Virus record (IMG/VR): IMGVR_UViG_3300033146_001722
Coordinates: 1-26,422 of that record
Direction: 5' to 3' (one strand)
DNA: 26,422 bases
DNA from: a virus
The position numbers and the translations under genes were made by a program. Each line of letters opens with the position of its first letter. The stretch's first letter is position 1. A model generated the notes under the pieces. The model worked only from the letters and a program-made list of their open reading frames with translations. It did not search any database and had not been told where the DNA came from. Below are positions 1 to 6,399 of this stretch, piece by piece.

Positions 1-1
1 T

Positions 2-139
2 ACTTCAATAGTGCATGGAGTTCACGTTTCTACTGGTATGTTTGATATGACAGATAATTCCACAGGTGCAGCTACGGTTGTAAATCAACCAGTAGCAATG
101 CAATTGGATACAAATAATATGATAGTAGCAAATAGTTAA
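2..139 (+). CDS. C-terminal fragment of a tail fiber-like protein (5' end outside window)
   Basis: An open frame runs from the window edge to a TAA at 137-139 and encodes the last 45 residues of a protein rich in Thr, Asn, Val and Met, ending NNMIVANS. No domain is recognisable in so short a piece. Placement just upstream of three fiber/adhesin-type genes suggests it is the tip of another fiber. If the window is circular, the incomplete last codon at 26421-26422 plus base 1 gives Ser. This frame then continues directly from the collagen-like fiber gene starting at 26058, making a protein of about 167 aa, close to the 162 aa of the neighbouring collagen-like protein. That continuity is seen in the sequence; that it is one gene is inference. 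Confidence 0.6.
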   Translation, partial: TSIVHGVHVSTGMFDMTDNSTGAATVVNQPVAMQLDTNNMIVANS

Positions 140-146
140 AAATAAT

Positions 147-166
147 AAATTATATATATAGATAAG
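147..166 (+). promoter_or_regulatory. Putative late promoter element, copy 1
   Basis: The 20-mer AAATTATATATATAGATAAG lies between two fiber genes, about 45 nt before the start at 211. It is identical over all 20 bases to the copy at 17409-17428. Shorter versions occur at 11483, 15070, 21134 and 26020. The TATATATA core resembles the T4 late promoter box TATAAATA, and a gp55-like sigma factor is encoded at 4425-5246. The promoter role is inferred. Confidence 0.5.
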
Positions 167-210
167 TTCGCAATCTTTTAGATTGTGTTAAAAAAAAAAC
201 AAAAGGAACA

Positions 211-699
211 ATGGGAAATTTATATTCAACAACAAAGATATTAAATAGTGTATATTCAGGGGAAACTTTGAATGTATATGATTATGGATCAGGGACCGAT
301 GTATTAAATATGGTTTATGATGATACGAAAAATGCTCTAAGAGTGAATTTATCTGGTTATACAGGTGGAGGTGGAACAGGGACATCAGGAACATCAGGAA
401 CAGATGGAACATCGGGAGTTGATGGAAATTTCTATGGATCATCAGGAACTTCAGGAACAGATGGTAGTTCAGGAACTTCAGGAACAGATGGTAGTTCAGG
501 AACATCAGGATTAGATGGCACTTTAAGTGGTATAACAAGTGATACGGACCTTACTTATAGTGGTGATGTTTTATCTACACCAAATCTATTAATATCAACT
601 GACCCTGGAACTGGTAGTGTTTTTCAAATGTATAACACAACAGGAACTTTATACAATATAACGATAGTTGGTTCAACTTTAACAGCAACATCAGCATAA
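211..699 (+). CDS. Collagen-like tail fiber protein
   Basis: A 162-aa protein. Residues 1-50 form a non-repetitive head, about residues 51-104 are collagen-like Gly-X-Y triplets built from GTSG, GTDG and GSSG units, and residues 105-162 form a Ser/Thr-rich C-terminal region that may be a small trimeric tip. Collagen-like stretches of this sort are typical of trimeric phage fibers, where they give a stiff shaft. The start at 211 follows an A-rich leader (acaaaaggaaca) usual for this genome. The gene lies downstream of a putative late promoter at 147-166 and is followed after 16 nt by a glycine-rich protein gene. Its repeat DNA is shared with the fiber gene at 26058 (a 38-bp exact match). The adhesin role is inferred from composition and neighbours. 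Confidence 0.75.
   Translation: MGNLYSTTKILNSVYSGETLNVYDYGSGTDVLNMVYDDTKNALRVNLSGYTGGGGTGTSGTSGTDGTSGVDGNFYGSSGTSGTDGSSGTSGTDGSSGTSGLDGTLSGITSDTDLTYSGDVLSTPNLLISTDPGTGSVFQMYNTTGTLYNITIVGSTLTATSA
442..495 (+). repeat. Two perfect 27-bp tandem repeats encoding collagen-like triplets
   Basis: Positions 442-468 and 469-495 are identical 27-mers encoding nine residues of the GTSGTDGSS type. A third, diverged unit begins at 496. The larger block 454-491 is also exactly repeated at 26331-26368 in another fiber gene. Such repeats can change copy number by slippage and can recombine between fiber genes. Confidence 0.9.
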
Positions 700-715
700 A
701 AAATAAAATAGAATA

Positions 716-1519
716 ATGGCAGAAATATATTATAATGATATAACAAATAAATTATTACTAACTGGGAACACTTATATCGTAATAGAAAAAACAATAGGTT
801 TAGATATATTATCAGTCGGTGCTGGTGGTGGTGGAAGAGGAACAATTGGAGGCGGCGGCGGCGGCGGTCAAGTATCTTATTTAGAAAATCAAAATTGGGG
901 AGATGATAATATAACAATAACTATCGGGATAGGTTCGGATGGTTCAAATGGTGGTAGTAGTATTGTTGGTTCATATGTAACATCCATAGGAGGCGGTCAT
1001 GGTGGAGAATACAATGGTGATGGTGGAAATGGTGCTTCTGGTGGTGGTGCCGGAGTTCCTAATATGATAGGTGGTATAGGTAGTGTTGGTGGAAATGGTG
1101 GGAATTCCAATGGTGGTGCTGGTGGTGGTGGAGGCGGAGCCGGTGGAAATGGAGATAACGCAACAGAACCATTTGATAAAAATGGTGGAAATGGTGGAAT
1201 TGGTATATCATCAAATATAAGCGGAACTAACACCTACTATGGTGGTGGTGGAGGTGGATCAACAGGAGATAGTATATATGGCACAGGAACACATGGTGGT
1301 GGAGATGGATTCCCAAATATGGAAAATGGTGAACCCAATACCGGTGGTGGTGGTGGCGGTGGTGGACTTAATGGCACTAAAACCACAGGAGGTTCTGGTA
1401 TAGTGATTCTTCGTTACAAATCACCGACTCAATTAGCAACAGGAGGAACAATCACAACAAGCGGAGGATATTATATACATACTTTCACTTCAAATGGGAT
1501 ATTTTCTAAAAATCAATAA
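716..1519 (+). CDS. Glycine-rich tail fiber/adhesin protein
   Basis: A 267-aa protein dominated by Gly runs (up to eight in a row) alternating with Asn, Ser and Asp patches from about residue 35 to 225. It ends in a conserved-looking segment with GGSGIVILRY and then an ATGGTITTSGGYYIHTF stretch. This Gly-rich core plus GSGIVI(L)RY and a terminal beta-rich HTFTSNGIF motif is a known arrangement in phage tail glycine-rich domain proteins. In Gp38-type adhesins such cores pack as polyglycine-II helices. It sits between a collagen-like fiber and a lectin-like protein, so host-surface binding is the likely role. The start at 716 has an A-rich leader and lies 16 nt after the previous stop. A simple structural spacer role is the alternative. 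Confidence 0.7.
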   Translation: MAEIYYNDITNKLLLTGNTYIVIEKTIGLDILSVGAGGGGRGTIGGGGGGGQVSYLENQNWGDDNITITIGIGSDGSNGGSSIVGSYVTSIGGGHGGEYNGDGGNGASGGGAGVPNMIGGIGSVGGNGGNSNGGAGGGGGGAGGNGDNATEPFDKNGGNGGIGISSNISGTNTYYGGGGGGSTGDSIYGTGTHGGGDGFPNMENGEPNTGGGGGGGGLNGTKTTGGSGIVILRYKSPTQLATGGTITTSGGYYIHTFTSNGIFSKNQ

Positions 1520-1527
1520 AAGAAATT

Positions 1528-2646
1528 ATGGGTAATGGATATGTATATTTAACAGAAAATGGTAAGGTAATATATAATGAAGATAGATATGATCAAGTTA
1601 TGTTATTTGATATAGAAGATACTAAAGATGTATGGACTAATAATAATTTTATCAATACTGGTTGGGATAGTGAACTTACTATTTGGTGGGAAGGAACATC
1701 ACCAGTTAAAATAGATATGTTTTCTGGGACTACCTTTCTGGATAATGTCATAGAAAATACATCAGGGAATACATCAGGTTCAAATAGTTATTACACTCTC
1801 ACTGGTTATACAATAAATCAAATCATAGGGAATAATCACGGAGATAATTATAATTTCAAAGTAACTGAACTTGTTGGACACAAACGGGGACATACTTTTG
1901 AAACTTGGTTTAATGATCCATTGATAAATAATGGGACAGAAGAAAATACACAAAACCATAGATACAAATGGACTGGTATGAGATATTGGTTCCCGTTTAG
2001 TAAGGACTTATCAGATCCAAAGATAGAAAGAGGTGGTGATTTCCCATATGATAATTATAGTAAAGTATGTAAAACATTAGAGGTTTGGAGAGATGATGAT
2101 TCTTTAATTAATGGAGTAACAGGAACAACTTATACTACTTATACAGAAGATCATTTGGATAGAGAAGAAAAGGCATTAGTAGGTGGAGTATCTTTAGTAA
2201 GTGATTATAACCACGATATAACAGGAACTACTGATATAGCTGCTTCATTTTGGACTTATGTTCCAGCTGGACCTGTTGATAGAGTTAAAGGAATATGGGC
2301 ATTGGGTTCAGTTTTTAATAGGTGGAATTGTTTTTTAAATGAATATCACGAAGTCATTTTAAACACAACTGGTTCTTCTGGTGGATTAATTAGACCTGGA
2401 AGTGCAATGACTACTGGGTGGCACCATATAGTATATAATAGAATTGATGGTTGGACTTCATTGTGGATTGATGGGACATTTTTAAGAAAAGAACCCGATA
2501 GTGCGAATTTACCAGCTGATAAAATTATCATAGGTAAGTGGAATAATACTAATGAATGGACAGATGATATGAAATTGAGTAATTTAATTTTATATAATAG
2601 ATCTTTAAGTAATAATGAAATTAGTAGATTATATAATAATACTTAA
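1528..2646 (+). CDS. LamG/concanavalin-like lectin domain tail protein
   Basis: A 372-aa protein. The N-terminal half (to about residue 215) has no recognised domain but is rich in aromatic and Gly/Thr residues. From about residue 228 the pattern fits a laminin G-like jelly roll: a beta strand ASFWTYVP, the GWHHIVYNRIDG motif followed by SLWIDGTFL, then KIIIGKWN and the closing LSNLILYNRSLSNNEISRLYN. The paired W-H-x-x-V and IDG motifs plus the final YNRSLS...EI..LYN helix are hallmarks of LamG_3-type lectin folds. In a phage tail cluster this suggests binding of host capsule or surface glycan; enzymatic activity is not excluded but no catalytic residues are evident. It begins 8 nt after the previous gene and is probably cotranscribed with it. 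Confidence 0.7.
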   Translation: MGNGYVYLTENGKVIYNEDRYDQVMLFDIEDTKDVWTNNNFINTGWDSELTIWWEGTSPVKIDMFSGTTFLDNVIENTSGNTSGSNSYYTLTGYTINQIIGNNHGDNYNFKVTELVGHKRGHTFETWFNDPLINNGTEENTQNHRYKWTGMRYWFPFSKDLSDPKIERGGDFPYDNYSKVCKTLEVWRDDDSLINGVTGTTYTTYTEDHLDREEKALVGGVSLVSDYNHDITGTTDIAASFWTYVPAGPVDRVKGIWALGSVFNRWNCFLNEYHEVILNTTGSSGGLIRPGSAMTTGWHHIVYNRIDGWTSLWIDGTFLRKEPDSANLPADKIIIGKWNNTNEWTDDMKLSNLILYNRSLSNNEISRLYNNT

Positions 2647-2666
2647 AAAAAAAATTAAAATACGTT

Positions 2667-2957
2667 ATGGAGCCTTTACAATGGGTAGATATATTGACAA
2701 TGTTTGGGATTTTTATGGCAAACATTACAGTAGTTATGGTCGCTTGGAATAATACCCAAGTAAAAATTAAACAAATTGACGTTCAATTACAAAATCTAAA
2801 AGAAAGAATGGAAACTCATATTAAAGTAAATGATAAAAAATTCGAAGATATAATAAAAGATGATTCTTTAGAACATAAAGCTATAATGGTTAAACAAGAT
2901 AATCTTTTGGAAAAACTTACAGATTTTCAAATATATATGGAACAAAGATTAAAGTAA
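2667..2957 (+). CDS. Small membrane-anchored coiled-coil protein (possible lysis-associated)
   Basis: A 96-aa protein. Residues 8-28 form one hydrophobic transmembrane helix (WVDILTMFGIFMANITVVMV). Residues 30-96 are charged and predicted coiled coil, with heptad-like hydrophobic spacing in KIKQIDVQLQNLKERME and DNLLEKLTDFQIYME. This architecture (one N-terminal membrane span plus a coiled coil) is seen in XhlA-like lysis proteins and in small accessory proteins at the ends of phage tail operons. It is the last gene before a strong terminator (3013-3058), a position where lysis genes often lie. No endolysin is recognisable next to it, so a holin or lysis role is only a suggestion. The start follows a short A/T-rich leader. 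Confidence 0.6.
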   Translation: MEPLQWVDILTMFGIFMANITVVMVAWNNTQVKIKQIDVQLQNLKERMETHIKVNDKKFEDIIKDDSLEHKAIMVKQDNLLEKLTDFQIYMEQRLK

Positions 2958-3012
2958 AACTTTATATCTTTTCTGTAGTATATAAGATACTATTTAGTTC
3001 ATAATTTAGTGT

Positions 3013-3058
3013 ATCTCCATCTTTAATTCCAACCCAATTAAAATGGAGATTTTTTTTT
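3013..3058 (+). terminator. Rho-independent terminator after the fiber module
   Basis: ATCTCCAT (3013-3020) pairs with ATGGAGAT (3043-3050). After a single bulged C at 3021 a further 7 bp pair (3022-3028 with 3036-3042) around a C-rich 7-nt loop. Eight T residues follow at 3051-3058. This is a classic intrinsic terminator, 55 nt after the stop of the 2667-2957 gene, and probably ends the late fiber transcript. Confidence 0.9.
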
Positions 3059-3082
3059 AATATATAAAAATAAAAATCAGTT

Positions 3083-3394
3083 ATGATAATAGAAGCAATA
3101 AGACCATATAACACACACTCTTTTGATGATATACTTGATGTATATAATGATAATAGAAGTAATAAAACATTAATAACATATTGTAAGATTAAAAAAGAAA
3201 ATCTACAAATCCCAGATATAATGAAAAGATATGAAATGTCATATGAAGAATGTTTCTTATTTGTGTTTAACCAACAAAGATTATTAGATAGAAAACCAAT
3301 GGCAGAATCATACCAAGAAATGTATCATATAATCGATACAGAATTTCTTGGTAATCCACCACCAACTGATGATGAAATGGATTTTGATTTTTAA
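3083..3394 (+). CDS. Hypothetical protein, single-gene unit
   Basis: A 103-aa soluble protein, not recognised. The N-terminal half is mixed charged (YNDNRSNKTLITYCKIKKENL). A predicted helical middle follows (IMKRYEMSYEECFLFVFNQQRLL), and the C-terminus is Pro/acidic (GNPPPTDDEMDFDF). No membrane helix or signal peptide is seen. The gene stands alone between two strong intrinsic terminators (3013-3058 and 3467-3498), so it should have its own promoter in the A/T-rich 24 nt before its start, where TATATAAAAATA lies at 3060-3071. The isolated transcription and acidic tail would suit an early host-takeover or regulatory protein, but that is speculation. Confidence 0.65.
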   Translation: MIIEAIRPYNTHSFDDILDVYNDNRSNKTLITYCKIKKENLQIPDIMKRYEMSYEECFLFVFNQQRLLDRKPMAESYQEMYHIIDTEFLGNPPPTDDEMDFDF

Positions 3395-3466
3395 TACATA
3401 TCTTATCCCAGATCAATTATCTTATTAAAGATATAGAATATATCCAAACCATATAAAATGAACCTT

Positions 3467-3498
3467 AAACCTATTAAAATTGTTGATGGGTTTTTTTT
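3467..3498 (+). terminator. Rho-independent terminator after the 3083-3394 gene
   Basis: AAACCTA (3467-3473) pairs with TGGGTTT (3487-3493, one G-U), optionally extended by T3474-A3486, around a short AT-rich loop. It runs straight into eight T residues at 3491-3498. The stem is short but the structure is canonical. It lies 73 nt after the stop at 3394 and separates this gene from the regulatory genes that follow. Confidence 0.8.
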
Positions 3499-3576
3499 AT
3501 GCCTTATTTAGAATAAAAATAAATTACGATAAAAATGAAAAAAAGATGGAAAAAATGGACTTTTCATATAAAAATG

Positions 3577-3587
3577 TTTATATATAG
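3577..3587 (+). promoter_or_regulatory. Possible promoter element (weak variant)
   Basis: TTTATATATAG at 3577-3587 is a shortened version of the recurrent TTATATATATA element. It lies 34 nt before the preferred ATG at 3622. It is embedded in the upstream part of a longer open frame (from 3535) whose translation looks like noise, which supports the downstream start. It lacks the AAATT prefix of the full copies. Confidence 0.3.
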
Positions 3588-3621
3588 TATAACAAAAGGA
3601 ACAACAAAAAACAAAAGAACG

Positions 3622-3762
3622 ATGGAAAACAAAGTATTAAAAGGATTTAGAATCAAACAAACAATGTGGGATGAATTCAAATTTGTATGTGATAATAAAG
3701 ATACAATCCCAAGTAAAGTAATGAGAAGATTAGTAGCTTCTTATATAAAAAAAAACAAATAA
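3622..3762 (+). CDS. Small ribbon-helix-helix-like DNA-binding protein, paralogue A
   Basis: A 46-aa protein in the preferred reading (ATG at 3622 after an A-rich leader). An upstream ATG at 3535 would add 29 residues, mostly Lys/aromatic and overlapping a promoter-like element. The core follows a ribbon-helix-helix plan: a beta strand (KGFRIKQ), helix A (MWDEFKFVCDNK), a turn with TIPS and helix B (KVMRRLVASYIKK). It aligns closely with the 47-aa protein at 7433-7576: both share W-x-x-F-K-x-x-C-D-x-K-x-T-I-P-S and a closing YIK. A related segment forms the C-terminus of the GIY-YIG endonuclease at 7584-8007. RHH proteins bind operators as dimers, so a transcriptional regulator is likely; the target is unknown. 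Confidence 0.65.
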   Translation: MENKVLKGFRIKQTMWDEFKFVCDNKDTIPSKVMRRLVASYIKKNK

Positions 3763-3766
3763 AATT

Positions 3767-4057
3767 ATGTATGAACTAATGTTAGAATTTTTCAAAGAGA
3801 ACAAAGAAAAGAAAATCACTGGTGATAGTCTTAAAGATTTATTTAATATAAATCACATCGGGGTCCAATCATTAATACACAAGATGAGGGTTAATAGAGA
3901 ACCAATCCTTTCCCACGGAAATTTAGGATACTCATATTCTACTGATAAAGAAGATATTGAAAAATGTTATTTAAGTTTGATGGGTAGAGCAATAAGTATA
4001 ATAAAATCTGCTGAAGGATTAAAAAATTATTTAGATGAAAGGACTGATGATGTATAA
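3767..4057 (+). CDS. Winged-helix-like DNA-binding protein
   Basis: A 96-aa protein starting 4 nt after the preceding RHH gene. Residues 1-60 read as a winged helix: a helix (YELMLEFFKEN), then KKITGDSLKDLFNI (positioning helix), NHIGVQSLIHKMR (recognition helix) and a hairpin wing ending HGNLGYSYS. The pattern resembles HTH_11/BirA-type domains, in which a glycine/tyrosine wing follows the recognition helix. The C-terminal third (IEKCYLSLMGRAISIIKSAEGLKNYL) is helical and could mediate dimerisation or partner binding. Its position between an RHH protein and small genes upstream of a sigma factor suggests a role in early/late transcription control or replication. The specific function is not known. 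Confidence 0.6.
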   Translation: MYELMLEFFKENKEKKITGDSLKDLFNINHIGVQSLIHKMRVNREPILSHGNLGYSYSTDKEDIEKCYLSLMGRAISIIKSAEGLKNYLDERTDDV

Positions 4058-4250
4058 AATAAGAATCTATAACCCACACCCCTTTACTAGCCCAAAGGAA
4101 TATACTAAAAAGGAGTGTAATAAATTTATTAGAAAAGTAATTGAATCAGGTAAAGGTTCAATAGAAATCTATAAAATAGAAAGTAACGGGTGGAGGACTA
4201 AAGTGTTCTCCCACTATACCAAGAACGAATTTTGGTTAAAAAAGAATTAA
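4035..4250 (+). CDS. Hypothetical small protein
   Basis: A 71-aa protein, not recognised, overlapping the end of the previous gene by 23 nt. ATG codons at 4047 or 4050 would give shorter overlaps and are equally possible starts. It is a small alpha/beta-looking protein (KIRIYNPHPF, then a helix ECNKFIRKVIES, then SIEIYKIESNGWRTKVF). The strand-helix-strand order and the basic, aromatic C-terminus could fit a small nucleic acid-binding or anti-host protein, but nothing specific can be claimed. The tight coupling places it in the same transcript as its neighbours. Confidence 0.55.
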   Translation: MKGLMMYKIRIYNPHPFTSPKEYTKKECNKFIRKVIESGKGSIEIYKIESNGWRTKVFSHYTKNEFWLKKN

Positions 4251-4254
4251 AAAG

Positions 4255-4428
4255 ATGAAAGTTATAACAGAGATAGACATATTAAAGTATCATATGGATA
4301 GAATTGAAAATCTATTGAAAGAACAATTATTATTCGAGGATAAAAAAGAAATGACTGATTATATACAAGAAATTTATGCAAGTCATATATCAGTTAAAGT
4401 GATTTTAGAAAATTATTTTAAGATATGA
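4255..4428 (+). CDS. Hypothetical 57-aa helical protein
   Basis: The ORF starts at ATG 4255, 4 nt after the previous stop, and ends with TGA at 4426-4428, overlapping the next ATG (4425) as ATGA. That overlap is a strong sign of translational coupling to the sigma-like gene. The product is almost entirely helical and charged (DILKYHMDRIENLLKEQLL, then EMTDYIQEIYASH), with heptad-like Leu/Ile spacing that suggests a coiled coil or helical hairpin. No family is recognised. Coupling to a sigma-factor gene makes a partner or modulator role conceivable, but this is inference. Confidence 0.55.
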   Translation: MKVITEIDILKYHMDRIENLLKEQLLFEDKKEMTDYIQEIYASHISVKVILENYFKI

Positions 4429-5246
4429 TAAAGTGGATAAAAAATCTTTTCAAGAAAAAAGAAAAGGTAAAGAAAAAAAGAAAAGTAAAGTTGGATACGA
4501 AAGAACAAGCTAGGAGAAAATATGTTAAAAAGAAACTTAAAGAAAATCCTGATTGGAAACCTCGTGTGAAGAAAACACCAGAAGAAGTAATACAAGCAAG
4601 AAAAGATAGATATTGGAAAAATAAAAAACCCAGATTAATCGATAAAAGAAAAACCCTTTCCCACTTAACACCAGAAGAAAAGGTTGCCCGTAAGAAAAAG
4701 ATACAGAGAGATAAGTATGTTGAAAAGAAACTTAAAGAAAATCCTGATTGGAAACCTCGTGTAAAGAAAACACCAGAAGAGCAAAGAATCTATATAAATG
4801 AATATAACCGAAAGATAAGAGAAAAGAAAGGTTGTAAGCCAAGAGTAAAGAAAATCAAAATAGATAAACCTAAAAAGAAAAGGTATCTTAATGATAAAGA
4901 TTTAAGAAAAGAAATTATGATTTCAAAAGAAAATGGAAAGACAACAGAAAAACTTAAATTGATGTTGTTTGAAATGTGTAAAAGAATAAATAGTAGATTT
5001 AATTATTATGATGAAGATATGAGATATGATATTATGATGTCTTCTTATGTTGATGTAATGATTTGGTATCCACAATTTAATCCAAAATACGAAAAATCTT
5101 TTCCTTATATAACTGAACTCATTAAACGATCACACGCTAATCATTTCAAACAACAAGTAACCAAAGGATTAAAAGGATTAGGTGATAACTATGGAGATAT
5201 TAAAAAGACAGGGTTTGTAAGCCAAACTGAAATACACAACTTATAA
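4425..5246 (+). CDS. T4 gp55-like late sigma factor with basic repeat N-terminus
   Basis: A 273-aa protein. Residues 1-153 are extremely Lys/Arg-rich and contain a near-identical 22-residue duplication (33-54 and 98-119) with KKLKENPDWKPRVKKTPEE. Residues 154-245 resemble phage T4 late sigma factor gp55. They start YLNDKDLRKEI (gp55 has YVNNKELLQAI, from memory). A helical segment, RFNYYDEDMRYDIMMSSYVD and then FNPKYEKSFPYITELIKRS follow, matching gp55's RFNF..., DETKYKNPHAYITQ... order. This is the sigma region 2 core that binds RNA polymerase and the -10-like box. No region 4 is visible, as in gp55. The likely role is to redirect host RNA polymerase to late promoters; recurrent TATATATA boxes before structural genes are the candidate targets. 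The basic N-terminal extension is unusual. Confidence 0.7.
   Translation: MIKWIKNLFKKKEKVKKKRKVKLDTKEQARRKYVKKKLKENPDWKPRVKKTPEEVIQARKDRYWKNKKPRLIDKRKTLSHLTPEEKVARKKKIQRDKYVEKKLKENPDWKPRVKKTPEEQRIYINEYNRKIREKKGCKPRVKKIKIDKPKKKRYLNDKDLRKEIMISKENGKTTEKLKLMLFEMCKRINSRFNYYDEDMRYDIMMSSYVDVMIWYPQFNPKYEKSFPYITELIKRSHANHFKQQVTKGLKGLGDNYGDIKKTGFVSQTEIHNL
4521..4781 (+). repeat. 66-bp internal duplication in the sigma-like gene
   Basis: Positions 4521-4586 and 4716-4781 are alike at 63 of 66 bases by my count and lie exactly 195 bp (65 codons) apart, so the reading frame is kept. They encode the YVxKKLKENPDWKPRVKKTPEE unit. The high DNA identity points to recent duplication or ongoing gene conversion. 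Confidence 0.85.
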
Positions 5247-5261
5247 AAAAAAACAAGAAAT

Positions 5262-6266
5262 ATGAAAGAAATAGTAGAAAGTGGAGAAATTGAAAATCGT
5301 TATTATAGTAAATTAGTTTTAGATAATAGTAGTGATTATATAATAGATAATGAATTATATTCTATCTATCGTAAAGGTATAGAAATTATATCAGTTCCCT
5401 TGTGGAACGAACCAAGTAAAAATACTTATGATAAATTTGTAGGTGAAAACTGGAAATATAACTTACCAAGAATATATACTTTATATAAATTGAATGGTTA
5501 TAAAAATTCAAAATCTATTCTACCATTTATGAAATACCAATATAAAATGACAGATGATAAATTTGAAAAATTAAAAACCCAATATAATAGATTCCAAAAG
5601 GTTTTAGAGTTAAGTAATGTAGTTAGTTTTTCTTATAACCCACCTTACAATGTAGAATCAAGGGAAATTGAAGAATTGTTTTGTGATGATGGAAATTACC
5701 ATATAGAAAAACGGATGGTATATTCAACACAAGATAAAATACGATTAAAAAAGAATGGAGAATATAATGAAAGATACAAGAAACTTAAAAAGAAAATCAT
5801 AAGTGCCGCGGTTGTATATAAAGAACAAATTAAAAATTTAGAATTCAATAAAGATGATTTATCAGTTAAGAAAATTAATGATATATTACAGATACTTAAA
5901 AGATATTTTAATGAAAAGTATATCATAAAAGAAACAAGATATATTATCTTAAACAAAGAACGAGGGTGGAAAAGTTTATTCTATACAAATAAAGAATATA
6001 AATTCTTATCTGTAAATTACTATAACCATAAAAAACCCGAAGATAAGAAAAGGATGATTGAAATAGAAAGAGAATATCTTAACAAAGGAATTGGTTTATT
6101 AAAAGAAGAACAAAATGAGAATTTAATAAATTATGGAATAACTTGGCTTCAAGATAAAGTTAAAATAACTAATCAAGGATTATCTGGTGTAACTGGTTTA
6201 TCAAAACCAACTATAAGTAAATATAGGAAAAAAAATTGGAGAGATGATAATGAAAAGTTATTTTAA
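5262..6266 (+). CDS. Hypothetical protein with C-terminal helix-turn-helix
   Basis: A 334-aa soluble, Lys-, Tyr- and Asn-rich protein, not recognised over most of its length. The N-terminal 110 residues are mixed alpha/beta. The middle (about 160-270) is mostly charged helices (YKKLKKKIISAAVVYKEQIKN, KKINDILQILKRYF). Residues about 300-325 form a good HTH: TNQGLSGVTGLSKPTISKYRKK, with the Gly-Leu-Ser turn and Pro-Thr-Ile-Ser recognition helix typical of phage and transposase-type HTHs. It starts 15 nt after the sigma-like gene and is followed at once by a large inverted repeat. It could be a replication initiator or a regulator acting on that palindrome; neither is shown. It is the largest non-structural gene in the window. 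Confidence 0.6.
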   Translation: MKEIVESGEIENRYYSKLVLDNSSDYIIDNELYSIYRKGIEIISVPLWNEPSKNTYDKFVGENWKYNLPRIYTLYKLNGYKNSKSILPFMKYQYKMTDDKFEKLKTQYNRFQKVLELSNVVSFSYNPPYNVESREIEELFCDDGNYHIEKRMVYSTQDKIRLKKNGEYNERYKKLKKKIISAAVVYKEQIKNLEFNKDDLSVKKINDILQILKRYFNEKYIIKETRYIILNKERGWKSLFYTNKEYKFLSVNYYNHKKPEDKKRMIEIEREYLNKGIGLLKEEQNENLINYGITWLQDKVKITNQGLSGVTGLSKPTISKYRKKNWRDDNEKLF

Positions 6267-6269
6267 TGA

Positions 6270-6368
6270 AAAAAGGCAAATCCCTTATATTATTATATTA
6301 CATATAGAGAGATTAAGAAAAAAGGCCTTTTATATGTAATATAATAATATAAGGGATTTGCCCTTTTT
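6270..6368 (+). terminator. Very long perfect inverted repeat / hairpin, possible terminator
   Basis: Left arm 6275-6306 and right arm 6331-6362 are perfectly complementary over 32 bp. Five A-T pairs extend the stem outward (6270-6274 with 6364-6368) past one unpaired C at 6363. The 24-nt loop contains a further 10-bp palindrome, AAAGGCCTTT (6321-6330). A T5 run closes the right arm, so intrinsic termination is possible, but the stem is far longer than a terminator needs. Alternatives are an RNase III processing site, a protein-binding or replication palindrome, or a small mobile-element remnant; I see no target-site duplication. It starts 3 nt after the stop of the HTH protein gene. Confidence 0.85.
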
Positions 6369-6399
6369 GAAAAATCACTTAAAAAACAATAACTAAACT

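Noticed and set aside
374-518. CRISPR-like repeats
   Set aside because: Tandem units have no spacers and encode collagen-like triplets in frame.
997-1233. Pro-rich reverse-strand ORF
   Set aside because: It is the antisense of glycine codons (GGN to NCC) in the glycine-rich gene; a composition shadow.
3458-3511. 17-codon ORF over the terminator after the 3083 gene
   Set aside because: It runs through the hairpin and T-tract; explained by the terminator.
3535-3621. Longer start for the first RHH protein
   Set aside because: The added 29 residues are Lys/aromatic noise, overlap a TATA-rich element, and are absent in the paralogue at 7433; ATG 3622 has the better A-rich leader.
6267-6308. 13-codon ORF (MKKGKSLILLYYI) at the start of the large hairpin
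   Set aside because: It lies wholly in the left arm of the inverted repeat; too short and explained by the palindrome.
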